Shown: one piece after another, positions 35,405 to 46,348 of the stretch
Position numbering within the stretch: the stretch's first letter is position 1
Layout: the number at the start of each line of letters is the position of its first letter
From: Merdicola sp905200315
GTDB lineage: Bacteria > Bacillota > Clostridia > TANB77 > CAG-508
Assembly: GCA_902461935.1 (NCBI GenBank)
Contig: CABPZP010000008.1
Span: 1 to 61,785, forward strand
DNA length: 61,785 bases
Direction of reading: 5' to 3'
The notes under the pieces: model-generated
The model's database searches: none
Seen by the model: only the letters and a program-made list of their open reading frames with translations
Told to the model about the DNA's origin: nothing
Translations under genes and position numbers: made by a program

Positions 35405-35566
35405 TTACTTATTTAAATTCTTTTTTAACTCATTTATAATTTCATCTCTATTTTCAGACTTCATAATTTCATTAGCCTTTTGAATACTATACTGCAAATC
35501 TTTTTTGTTCATTTTAGAAAGCATACCCATAAGCTGATTCATATCTAAGTTATTAGAATTATTCAT
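35405..35566 (-). CDS. 53-residue helical small protein
   Basis: ATG 35566 with GGAGG eight bases upstream; TAA at 35405. Reads NLDMNQLMGMLSKMNKKDLQ then helix to NELKKNLNK. The MNQLMGMLSKM opening echoes the DLMAKINSML opening of the next gene downstream (35268), so the two may be related small helical proteins. Function unknown. Confidence 0.65.
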   Translation of the reverse strand: MNNSNNLDMNQLMGMLSKMNKKDLQYSIQKANEIMKSENRDEIINELKKNLNK

Positions 35567-35832
35567 AATACAAACCTCCAAACAATCTATATTACATTTT
35601 ATGCAATATACAAAAAATAATAACTATAACATTATATGAAAAAAACTTAAAAAGGTGAATGAAAAGCAAAATAAAAAATATAAAAAAACCTACGGAAATA
35701 AAAGAAAACTGTAAATAGAATGTAAAAAAACAAAATGTAAAAAGGTAATAACACAAAAATGTAATAAAAAAGTAATAAAATGCCGAAAAATAGCTTCCGT
35801 AAAGAGTTTTAACTTTTTCCAAAAACTGCATA

Positions 35833-35861
35833 TTGAAAGAAAAATTCAAACCATTTATACT
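35833..35861 (+). promoter_or_regulatory. promoter of the first giant surface protein
   Basis: TTGAAA (35833-35838), 17 bases, TATACT (35856-35861). It is the only feature I can support in the 334-base gap 35567-35900, which is otherwise A-rich and without a credible ORF. Confidence 0.7.
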
Positions 35862-35900
35862 TAATTATATATAAGTGGAAATAGATTTAGGAGGAGAAAA

Positions 35901-38900
35901 ATGGTAAAACAACTACTAAATAATTTTATTGTGATTTTAATAATATTTCTATTAACATCAGGAAATTTAATGCTAATAGGAACAGAAACATATGCAGCAT
36001 TTGAAAACCTAGAAGAACAAAAGAAAGAATCAAGTGATAAAAATGTAAGCTTCGATTCATACTTTGTTGTGGGAGAAAGTGAAATACATAGTGTAACACT
36101 AGATGCTAAAAACGAAGCATATATAAATTTCGAAATAAACATTCAAAATGGATACTTAAAAGAAAGTGCCATAGAATTAAACAATGCAAATTTTGAAATA
36201 GAAAGTATAGAGCAACAAAATGTAGAAGGAATAGTAAAAAATTCAACAGCAAATAAAATAGAATTAAACCAAATAAATAGCAACAGCAAAGTAATAATAA
36301 CAGCAAAAATAAAAATGCACCGAGAAGAATATGTAGAGGCAAATTACTGTTCAAAAGAAACAGCAATAGCATTTACAAGTAACTATACAAATATAAAAGG
36401 TGTAACAAAACAAATAAATGCAGGAATAAATGTTGCAATAACATGGGCTGCAGAAATAAGTTCAAATATAGAAACAAATGTAACAAAATATATGCAATAT
36501 GGAGACAAAACAATAATAGAAACAAACGTAATATCAACACTAAACGAAAATGTTTTACCAATAAAAAATACAAATATAAAAATAACAGCACCAAAAATAG
36601 AAGAAAGTTTACCAGAAGAAGTTAGAATACATGCAAATTCTACAATAGGAACAAATGGAAAAGCTAAAGAAAGCTTTACACAAGAAAATTGGAACTACAA
36701 CAAAGAAACAGGAGAAATAACAATAAATGTAGAAAACCAAGCAAACGATGAAGGAAAAATAGCATGGAAAACAGGAAACGATGAATATATAGTAACATAC
36801 ATATACAATACAATAGAAACAACAAACCAAATAGAATTAAATGCACAAAGCACAATAACAACATACACAGAAAATACAGTAGAAAATAGTGCAAACAATG
36901 TGCAATCTGTAGTAATGGGAGGAAACTATATAGACTACAATATTACTGCAACAGAAAAAACAAACAAAGGATATATATATGCAAATTCTGTATACGAAAC
37001 ACCATATACAGAAACAATATCTGCAAATATATCATATAAAGATGCAACAGAAGGACTAATATTCACAAAAGACAATGAAGCATATAACTTAGAAAACAAC
37101 AAAAAACTACAAGCAAATACATGCTACAAAAACACAGTAATAAACAAAGCAAACTTTGAAAAAATATTAGGACAAGAAGGAAAAATAAACATATATAATG
37201 GAGAAAATCTAATAACAACAATAGATAACAATGCACAAGCAGACGAAAACGGAAACATAATATATAACTACCAAGAAAACTACAACAATATAAGAATAGA
37301 AACAACAAAACCAGTAGAAGAAGGAATAATAACAATAACAAACAACAAAGCATTAACAGCAACAAATACATATAGTTATGAAACACAAAAACAAATAAGA
37401 AATATAGAAGCAACACTTATAGGAACAAGTGCAAACCAAGAGGCACAAACAAAAAATGCAATAACAAACTTAGAAGAAACAACAAGCAAAGCACAAGTAA
37501 CAATAAGTAAAACAGACTTATCTACAGTAGTAACAAATGAAAATGTAGAATTAAGAGCAATACTAAAAACAGAAGATATAACAGATGACTTATATCAAAA
37601 CCCAACAATAAGAATAGAAATGCCAGAAGACATAGAAAAAATAAATATAAAATCTGTAAACGTATTATTTAACGATGAATTAAAAGTAGCAACAATAAAC
37701 ATAGAAAATGGAAGAATAATAAACTTAAGTCTAGAAGGAAACCAAACACAATATGTAACAAACAACAACCAAGGAATAACAATAATAATAAATACAGATA
37801 TAACAGTAAACAAAACAGCAACAACAAAAGAAACACAAGTAACTATGAACTATAGTAACCAAAAAGCAATAAACTTAGAAAACGGAGGAACAACAGTAGC
37901 ACCAGTAAATATAGTGGCACCAGTAGGGCTAATTGCATTAAATACTGTAACAAATGAAACAACAGGAGAAACAGCAACATCATTAGGAAGTGAAAAAGAA
38001 GAAATAAAACTAGAAAGAAACACAAAATCAGCAACAGCAAAATACACACAAACAGTAATAAACAACGAAAACGAAACAATAAATGGAATGAAAATACTAG
38101 GAAGAATAGGAACTCAAGGAGATAACCTAGGATCAACAATAAATGCAAAATTAACAACAGAAATAGGAAATGCACAAAATGTAGATAGCACTGTATACTA
38201 TAGTGAAAAAGCAGATGCAAATAGCGATATAGAAAATAGTGAAAATGAATGGAAAACAGAAGCAACACAAGATTCAAAATCATATTTAATAGTAGTAAAT
38301 AAAGAAATAGCACAAGGAGAAGAACTAAACTTTGGATACGAAGCAGAAGTACCAGAAAACCTAGAATATGGAGAAAGCTTAGTATCTACATACAATGTAG
38401 AATACAATACACAAGCACAAGATTTAAACAAAGAAGCAACACCAGTAACACTAGCAACAGGAAATGGACCAGTGTTAGAAGCAACATTAGAAAATTCTGT
38501 TGTAGATAATAGAATATACTTAGGACAAGAAGTATCATATACCTTAAAAGTAAAAAACAAAGGAACTAGTCAAGCTGAAAATGTCAAAGTACAAATAGAA
38601 ATGCCTGATGGAATTGAAAACGAGAAATATTACTTAGATGGGTATGAAGAAAAAAAAGTTGAATCAGATAAAATGATAATTGATTATGGAAATATTGATG
38701 TTGGAAGTGTAAGTACTAAAGATTTTACAATTAAATACAATAGTACTGGAAAAACAAATGTTTATGGAAAAATTCTATTAAACAATGTTGATTTAGGAGT
38801 CAAATCAAATACTATAGAAGATGCTATACAAGATAATGATGCAAATGTAGAATTTGAAATAAATGATTCATCATATGTTGATAAAAAAGAATACACAGTA

Positions 38901-40739
38901 GATGACGAGGTAAATGTTGGCATAGTACTTAAAAATTATAGTAAATCAGAAATAAATAATGCTAAAGTTGTGTTAGATATACCAGATAATGTAGAAGTAA
39001 CTAATGTATTTAATGAGAATGAGAAAATTGAATATAATTTCGATGAAACAACTAGAAAGCTAACAATAAATTTCGAAAAATTAAGTATACATGATAAGAA
39101 GGACTCTACAAGTTCAACAAGAATTTATTTAAATGTAAAAATAAATGATATAAAAGAAGAAACGTACATAAAAGCAAGTGCATATGTTGGAATTAAGAAA
39201 ATTGGAGAACAAAAATTAAAATTTAATTTGTATGACTTAAAATATGATTTACAAGTAAAAACATCAATTGATGATAATACATATTTAAAAAGAAATGATA
39301 AATTGAATTATAATATTAGCATAAAAAATACTGGTGAAAAAGATATAGAAAATGTATGGATGAAAATTGATTTTGCAAAGGATACATCTTATATAGAAAC
39401 TATAAAAAATGAAGAGCAAATTCATTCTGCACTTAATAATACAGATGATAATATAATATATGATACAGAAAAAAATCAGCTAATGATTAAGATAACAATA
39501 AAAAAAGGAGAAGAAGCAAACTTCTTAATTACTACAATTGTAAATATAAATGAAAAATATAACGAGGATACAAACATAACTTCAAAAATAAGTATTGATA
39601 AATTTAGATATGAAAAGCAATTTTCATACAAAATTGAAAAGACAAAAGACGAAGAAGAGGATCCAGACCCAGATCCAGACCCAGATGAGCCAGATAATCC
39701 TGTAAATCCAAATGATCCAAATAACCCAAGTAATTCAGATGATTCAAATAATTCTTCAGAAAATAAAAACTATAAAATAACAGGAACAGCATGGCTAGAT
39801 TCAGATAAAAGCGGAAGTTTAGATGATAGCGAAACAAAATTACAGGGAATAACTGTAAAAGCAATAGATGAAAATGGAAATGAAAAAGCAACAACAACAA
39901 CTAAGGAAAATGGAACATATACATTAGAAGGACTAACAAAAGGCAAATATATAGTTATATTTGAATATGATTCATCTAAATATATGTTAACAACATACCA
40001 AAAAGAAGGAATTGCAGACTCTATAAATTCTAATGTTATAAAAGGTACATACAGTGGTAAAACAGTAGCAACAACTAATACTATAGAAATTTCAGATAGA
40101 AGCATAGCAAACATAAATATAGGATTAATAGAAGGAAGTAATTTCGACTTAAGCCTTAGCAAAAAAGTAAAACAAATATCAATGGCAAACACTAAAAAAA
40201 CAAAAACAACAAACTATAATACACAACTTGCAAAAATAGATTTAGATTATAAATACATAAATAACACAAAAGTAGCTATAGAATACGAAATAACAGTAAC
40301 AAATGAAGGAGACATACCAGGATATGCAAGTAAAATAGTGGATTATTTGCCAGAGGGATTTGATTTTTCAACAGAATTAAATAAAGACTGGTATACATCA
40401 AACAAAAATATAGAAACAAGAGCACTAGCAGATACAATAATAAACCCAGGAGAAAGCCAAACAATAACATTAATATTAACAAAGAATATGAATGAAAATG
40501 GAAATGGTATATATTGTAACACTGCAGAAATAGCAGAAGACTACAACGAATATGGACAAGCAGATAGCGATTCAACTCCAGGAAACAATAAAGAAGGAGA
40601 GGATGATCAATCTTCTGCAAATGTAATACTAGGACTAAAAACAGGTGGACCAGTAACATATATAACATTAACATTAAGCATAATGGCTTTAATATGTGTA
40701 GCAGCATACGAAATAAATAAAAGGGTATTAAAATTTTAA
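35901..40739 (+). CDS. giant secreted surface protein with DUF11-like and SdrD B-like domains
   Basis: 1612 residues. Signal peptide (1-35), many Thr/Asn-rich beta domains of DUF11/CARDB character (for example LGQEVSYTLKVKNKGTSQAE), an Asp-Pro-rich linker (about 1253-1290), an SdrD B-like/SpaA-type domain (about 1293-1410, ITGTAWLDSDKSGSLDD), a last DUF11 domain (YEITVTNEGDIPGYASKIVDYLPEGF), a sortase-like LKTGGP and a C-terminal TM helix with basic tail. Wall- or membrane-anchored adhesin-type protein. AGGAGGAG precedes the ATG. Codon choice changes abruptly near 38,575: A/C-ending before, T-ending after, then partly back after about 40,140. No CGG codon. No sortase in the window. Confidence 0.88.
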   Translation: MVKQLLNNFIVILIIFLLTSGNLMLIGTETYAAFENLEEQKKESSDKNVSFDSYFVVGESEIHSVTLDAKNEAYINFEINIQNGYLKESAIELNNANFEIESIEQQNVEGIVKNSTANKIELNQINSNSKVIITAKIKMHREEYVEANYCSKETAIAFTSNYTNIKGVTKQINAGINVAITWAAEISSNIETNVTKYMQYGDKTIIETNVISTLNENVLPIKNTNIKITAPKIEESLPEEVRIHANSTIGTNGKAKESFTQENWNYNKETGEITINVENQANDEGKIAWKTGNDEYIVTYIYNTIETTNQIELNAQSTITTYTENTVENSANNVQSVVMGGNYIDYNITATEKTNKGYIYANSVYETPYTETISANISYKDATEGLIFTKDNEAYNLENNKKLQANTCYKNTVINKANFEKILGQEGKINIYNGENLITTIDNNAQADENGNIIYNYQENYNNIRIETTKPVEEGIITITNNKALTATNTYSYETQKQIRNIEATLIGTSANQEAQTKNAITNLEETTSKAQVTISKTDLSTVVTNENVELRAILKTEDITDDLYQNPTIRIEMPEDIEKINIKSVNVLFNDELKVATINIENGRIINLSLEGNQTQYVTNNNQGITIIINTDITVNKTATTKETQVTMNYSNQKAINLENGGTTVAPVNIVAPVGLIALNTVTNETTGETATSLGSEKEEIKLERNTKSATAKYTQTVINNENETINGMKILGRIGTQGDNLGSTINAKLTTEIGNAQNVDSTVYYSEKADANSDIENSENEWKTEATQDSKSYLIVVNKEIAQGEELNFGYEAEVPENLEYGESLVSTYNVEYNTQAQDLNKEATPVTLATGNGPVLEATLENSVVDNRIYLGQEVSYTLKVKNKGTSQAENVKVQIEMPDGIENEKYYLDGYEEKKVESDKMIIDYGNIDVGSVSTKDFTIKYNSTGKTNVYGKILLNNVDLGVKSNTIEDAIQDNDANVEFEINDSSYVDKKEYTVDDEVNVGIVLKNYSKSEINNAKVVLDIPDNVEVTNVFNENEKIEYNFDETTRKLTINFEKLSIHDKKDSTSSTRIYLNVKINDIKEETYIKASAYVGIKKIGEQKLKFNLYDLKYDLQVKTSIDDNTYLKRNDKLNYNISIKNTGEKDIENVWMKIDFAKDTSYIETIKNEEQIHSALNNTDDNIIYDTEKNQLMIKITIKKGEEANFLITTIVNINEKYNEDTNITSKISIDKFRYEKQFSYKIEKTKDEEEDPDPDPDPDEPDNPVNPNDPNNPSNSDDSNNSSENKNYKITGTAWLDSDKSGSLDDSETKLQGITVKAIDENGNEKATTTTKENGTYTLEGLTKGKYIVIFEYDSSKYMLTTYQKEGIADSINSNVIKGTYSGKTVATTNTIEISDRSIANINIGLIEGSNFDLSLSKKVKQISMANTKKTKTTNYNTQLAKIDLDYKYINNTKVAIEYEITVTNEGDIPGYASKIVDYLPEGFDFSTELNKDWYTSNKNIETRALADTIINPGESQTITLILTKNMNENGNGIYCNTAEIAEDYNEYGQADSDSTPGNNKEGEDDQSSANVILGLKTGGPVTYITLTLSIMALICVAAYEINKRVLKF

Positions 40740-40756
40740 GGAAAGGAGGGAAAAAT

Positions 40757-43700
40757 ATGAAATTAAAAAGTATTTTGATAAGTGTATTATTAATTATTTG
40801 TATATTTCTTTTTGGAAGCAAAGCGTATGGAGTTCTTGTACTTGATTTAGATGAAGAAGATGATTGGGATAGACCTTTTGAACATTATTCTTCAGCTGGA
40901 CATAATGTATATGTTTATTGTAATGAACATGGTAAAAAACTAGGAAGAGGAAAACATGAATTTACAAGAGATGGCGGTTTTCAAAATATGACAGCAGCTT
41001 ATGCAAAAAGACTTTTTAATGGGAATAAGAAAACTCCTGTTAAATTAGAGGGAACAAAATATGTATGTAACCCAGCTCCAAACGATTGGCAAGGAATATT
41101 ATGGGATTATAAAATAAGTACAACTGCAACTGCGGGTACATCTTGGACTAATCCAGATAATCCCACAATAGAATTTAAGAATGATTATGTTTCAAAAAAG
41201 GTGGAATCTATTGATGATGATTATTATAGAATAGCATTTAAATTAAAGTTTTCAGGTGGAGGAACTAACAGTAATGTAACTATAGGTATAAAAGATGGAG
41301 ATGGAAATAAAATAAATTGCGAGTTTGAAATTTATACTAATAAATCATGTACAACTAAAGGAGCAATTACTAGTGGTGATATAAGATATATTAAAATAAA
41401 GAAAAAAGAATTAGATTCATATAAAAAAATAAAACTATATGCTACTTATAATGTCGCAGACAAATATTCTGGAAAATTTGTTACATACACTGAAGGGAAG
41501 GGTTCGAAAAATGATCAACATTTAGTGGGTGTATATGTAGAAAAAGAAGATGGAAATAAAAAACACGATACAAGTAAAGAAATAATAGTTGCCCAACCTC
41601 GTCTAGTTACAACAAAATACATAAAGAAAATAACATCAGCAAATGGAAAAGAATTATATAATGTTACAGATTCTTGGAATCCAAATGAATGGGAAGTAGA
41701 AAACTTAAAACCAATTGTGAAAGTAAATACAAACAAAGGTGTAACAGAAAGTGGAAGATATGAATTAACAAAACAAAATGCTAGAAACTTTAACATTACT
41801 GCAGGAGATGTTATTACATATAATATTAGAGTATATAATGTTGGGAATGATGATGCAGATTTAACAGATGAAAGTTTGGAATCTGTTAATTGGAACGGTG
41901 ATAATATAATTTATAAAAATGGATATGTATATGATTATCCAGAAGATCATTTAGATTTTGTAAATGAGAATATAAATGACAACAAATATTGGGAATGGGA
42001 TAGCAGCGAAGGCGCTTATAAAGCAAAAGCTACAAATTTAAAAGTTAAAAAGTCTAGACCAAGTGATACAATAGAATCATACGAAAAAGCAAGCGATGAT
42101 ATTAATAGATGGTCAGGTGTAATGCAGATAGATTTCAAGGTAACAGGAGATGAACAAGCTAGTTTCAAAATAAAAAATAATGGTTTAACTGCCCAAAGAG
42201 AAGATGCAACAGTAAAATTTTTGAAATCTGTTACAACCAAAGATAAAGATGGAAATGATGTAGAAACAGTATTTGATAAGGAACCTGAAGTTGAAGTTGA
42301 TACTAGTAAAAAAGTTGGAGAAGATAATAGAATAATAATAAATGCAAATACCCCAGATGTAACAGTTATGGATGGAGATACTTTAACATATTGTATGAGA
42401 TATTATTCAACAGCACTAAACAAAACAGAATTAAACTACAAGGCAATAGATAAATTTCGGCGTAGGGCTAGAATTTGAATCTGCACAAACGCAAGATGGA
42501 AAAGCAATTAATGTAGAAATAAATGGCTCAAAAATAACAATAGGTTCATTAAATGAAATATTAGATGGAATACAGATAACTGGTGGAAGAGTAGGAAATA
42601 TACCTTATTATGATGTTTATTTGAAATTTAAAGTAAAAACTGCTAAAGATAGTATACTTTCTCAAACAAATAATCAAATGAAATATGTACCATTAGTAAA
42701 TAATAGTGCAAAAAATAATGAAATACCTACACCAGTAGGATATGAAATAAAAGGAAAAGTGTTTATAGACAATTTGGATGCAAGTGGAAAAGTAACAAAA
42801 GATAGAAATGCAATATACGATAATGCAGATAAACTTGTACAAGGAGTAAAAGTAGAACTATTAAATGAAGATGGTTCACCAATTCCAGGTGGATACTATG
42901 AAAATTCTGGAACAGGAGAAAAGTACCCTTCAGTGGTATATACAGATGAAAAAGGTGAATATAAATTTCCATATTTAAGAGTTGCGAAAATTACTATAAA
43001 TAGCCCAGATGGTTCTATAAATGGAAATGTAAATGATTTGAATAAATATCGTGTACGATTTACATACAATGGTCAAGAATATGAAAATATACAATATGCA
43101 AAAGACAACAGTAATCAAGCTTCATATGCAACAGAACTTAATCAAAATTTTGGAGAATCTTTAAGCAGATATGAATTTAATAAAAAATTTCCAGAAATAG
43201 GAAAAGGCAGTAGTGAAGAATACAGTTTAATGGATGAAGATAATAAAGCTGTACAAGTAGAAGGATATACAAATACAAACCCATGTGCAATGAAAGAGTT
43301 TAGAATAGATTCATATTCTGGAAATGATAATAATAGAACAGTATCAGCAAATACAGAATATAAAGAATATTTAAACTTAGGACTTGTAAAAAGAGAATTT
43401 GACTTAAGACTAGAAAATAGATTAGATTCTATGGATGTGTCTATAAATGGTGTAAGTCAGCAGTTTACAAGCTTCAATGGAGGCGTTATAACAAAAACAA
43501 TAGAAGATGCAGATTTGAATTTGTCTGATATAAATCATGATGTATATTTCCAAGAAGCAGATTATTACGCAGTAGCTGCTGAGGGAGACAGTCCAATTGG
43601 AAATGATGAAACTAAAGAATTAAGTGTTTGGGTAAATTATACAATAACAGTAAAAAATGAATCTACAGATAATTTTATAGGAATATTAAAACAATTAGAC

Positions 43701-45998
43701 TTCTACTGTGATGATAGATTTGATAAACTTGAAGCATATGATGGTGAAAAACAAATTATGAATATTAATGATTTAAGTTCAAACCCAACTGGTAATTTTA
43801 TTGGAAAAATACCAATAGAAATAAATAGCGGAAAAGAAATAGACAATTCAGCAGATAAAGGAACACAAGAAATAAAAATAAGATTACATTTAAGTAGACA
43901 AACAATAAAAGATGTTATTGAAGGAGAAGAGAATAATGTATTTAAAACACTAGAAACAGTTGCAGAAATAGGAAAGTATAGTACAAAATATGGTGGAGAC
44001 ATATTTGGAAATGGACATGGTATAGGTAATCCAAATGCAGGAAAAATAGACGAAGACTCTAACGCAGGAAACTTCAATTTAGATAAGTATAAACAAGTAA
44101 GAAAAAGTACAGATGCAAAAGAAATACTAACAATGTTCAACAAAGAAGATGACTGCAGACGTTCTTTAGGAATAAAATTACTTACTTTACCAAATGGTAA
44201 ACAAAGAGAATTAACAGGCATAGTATTTGAAGATGAAACAACTCATGATGCTATGAACAATACTAGATTTGGAGATGGAACATATAAAGAACAAACTAAA
44301 GATAAAGGAATAAAAGGAGCAACAGTTCATTTTACAGATAATGGAGAAGTAGTTAAAGTATGGGATGCAACAAATAAGGTATGGAAAAATTCAGAAGATA
44401 GAAAAACTGATCAAGATGGAAAATATACGATAGAAGGATTTATACCAAGTAGAAGCTATCAAATTCAGTTCACATATGGAGATGGAAATACCAGTATATA
44501 TAATGCACAAGACTACAAATCAACAATAGATACAACAGGTCAAAATTATACACAAACCAAAGATGATGCCAATGGAAATTCTCCTGATGGACCAGAGAAT
44601 TATTGGTACTCAATGAGTAAGGTGCAAAATAAATCTATAGCAAAAGATGATGATACAAAAATGAAGGATTCGCTAACATTAACAAATGAGACAGCATTAA
44701 AATTAGAAACAGCACAACCAATAGATAGTATAGATAGATATAAGAATACAGCAAGCACAGCAAAATTCTATGCACCAATAAGACAAAATGGAAATAAAGG
44801 AACAGATAATGAAACATATACTATAAATAACATGAACTTAGGACTAGCAGAAAGACCACGTTCAGAATTAACAATAAATAAAATAATAGACCACATAAAC
44901 ATAACAACATCAGATGGTAGAGTATTAATAGATGGAAGCAAAGGAACAGCAAATAGCACAACATGGTTCGATAGATACGTACAACCAATAATAGACGAAA
45001 ACCTAATATATGGATCAACACTACAAGTAACCTTTAGATACTTTATAACAAACACAGGAGAAAAAGACTATGTATCAACAGGAGAAGTAACATATGACGA
45101 AAATGGAATAGTAAAAAATACAAACAGAGAATATTACGACTATGGAGGAGATGTAAATAATACACAAAAGGAATTAATGGTAACAAGTACACCAGAGAAG
45201 ATAATAGACTTTGCAGACAACGGAATAAAATACAATCCAGAAGGACTAGCTGACCCTGAAAACGATTCTAATACAAAAAACAATTATTACTGGGTAGATG
45301 CAACTGAAACAGAAAGAAACATGTTAGATATTGACACTCAAAAATATTACGATAAAGAAGCAAGTGTAAAACTAACAACTCAAGATAATATTAAATTTAA
45401 AGCATTAACCCCAGGAGAAACATATGGACAAGTTGATAATGAAAAACTATATCTAACACTATCAAAAGTACTATCAACAAGAACAGATACAGTTGGAAAC
45501 GAATTACAATACATAAATACAACAGAAATACTACAACAAACAAACAGTGTAGGAAGAAGAAGCTACCACACAACAACAACTCCAAGTACAGGACAGTATA
45601 GCAATAGTAACTACACAACAAAAGAAAAAAGAAAAGATCCAAATGATGAAAATAGTAGAATTATAGGATATGATGTAAGCAATGCAACAGATAGAGGAAA
45701 TGGACAAAATGTATTATTATCAGAAGTAGGCAATAGATTAAAAAGTGAAGATAAAAAAATAAACAGAGATAATACTAATGGTAAATATTTAATACTAACA
45801 ATTCCAGGCGACATAGGAAACCCAACAAAGCAAGACAATATACAAACAACACTATATTGGGAACCAGACGCAGACGAAGGAAGCATAGTAATAATACCAC
45901 CATTCGGAAACCAAAAACTAATATGGACAATAATAGGAACACTAGCAACAATAACACTAGCCGGAGGAATTTACCTAATAAAGAAAAAAGTACTATAA
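40757..45998 (+). CDS. giant SdrD-like surface protein, needs one +1 frameshift at CGG
   Basis: 1746 residues when joined. Signal peptide (1-25). The first frame runs to AIDKF and meets CGG at 42458-42460 (codon 568); unshifted it stops six codons later. Skipping the C gives GVGLEFESAQTQDGKA and then a long uninterrupted frame to TAA 45998. The second part has SdrD B-like domains (IKGKVFIDNLDASGKV, and LTGIVFEDETTHDA followed by DQDGKYTIEGF), DUF11-like domains and a TM helix with KKK tail. The 162 bases between the shift and the next possible start are coding-like, so two separate genes are unlikely. Codon use turns A/C-ending from about 44,820. Cotranscribed with the preceding surface gene (17 bases apart). 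Confidence 0.85.
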
Positions 45999-46003
45999 AA
46001 CAA

Positions 46004-46109
46004 AAAATGTCGGTCAGGGGACAGACCCCCAGCCGACATTTTGTCGCATTTGGGTCTGTCCCAAAGTTACAATTTTTGTCACTTCTGGGACAGGTTGAAA
46101 ATAATTTTC
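46004..46109 (-). repeat. right inverted repeat of the surface-protein block
   Basis: Reads AAAATGTCGG at the inner end and GACAGGTTGAAAATAATTTTC at the outer end, the inverse of 34415-34521 with a few changes. It has its own short internal stem (GGGGACAGACCCCC). Confidence 0.85.
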
Positions 46110-46135
46110 AGGACAATTTTATATTGTATGAGAAT

Positions 46136-46220
46136 GTAGTGGTCGACGCCCCTGTCGACCATTATGCCTTTTTATATTTTTTGTGGATGTAAGATGTTAG
46201 ATGTTGGAAGTTGGAGATTA
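46136..46220 (+). repeat. palindromic repeat followed by GATGTAAGATG repeat
   Basis: GTAGTGGTCGACGCCCC...GTCGACC (46136-46160) and, 26 bases on, GATGTAAGATGTTAGATG (46187 on), matching 25879. The remaining bases to 46348 (upstream of the aminopeptidase) show no clear feature beyond a TATACT at 46318. Confidence 0.75.
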
Positions 46221-46348
46221 TAGATTTATAAATATACACAAAAAACAGTTGTCAAGAAGATAAAAAATTTGTCTGCAAAAAAATTTAAAAATAATAGTAA
46301 ATTTGGGATATTAGTGATATACTAAGAAAAAACTAAGGAGGTAATTTA

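Noticed and set aside
35592..35849. Open frame of 85 codons on the minus strand upstream of the surface genes
   Set aside because: Phe/Tyr-only low complexity from A-rich intergenic DNA; no ribosome site; overlaps the promoter of 35901.
2504..42460. Explanation of the five frame breaks as random sequencing or assembly errors
   Set aside because: All five are the same change (one extra C) at the same codon (CGG), outside homopolymers, while CGG is otherwise almost absent as a codon. Random errors would not choose this context. Raw reads are still needed to exclude a systematic artefact.
2504..42460. Simple reassignment of CGG to another amino acid
   Set aside because: Reassignment would keep the frame. 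At each of the five sites the unshifted frame stops soon after and the conserved protein continues only at +1.
2504..42460. Classical slippery-site frameshifting with P-site tRNA re-pairing
   Set aside because: TTT-C can re-pair as TTC, but TCA-C, ATT-C and ACT-C do not give matching codons, and no common stimulator is visible.
42461..42621. Second surface protein as an independent gene starting at 42621
   Set aside because: It would lack a signal peptide and ribosome site, and the 160 bases before it are coding in the same frame.
34415..46109. Insertion sequence or transposon with transposase inside the inverted repeats
   Set aside because: No transposase, integrase or recombinase frame lies within the block, and no clear target duplication is visible.
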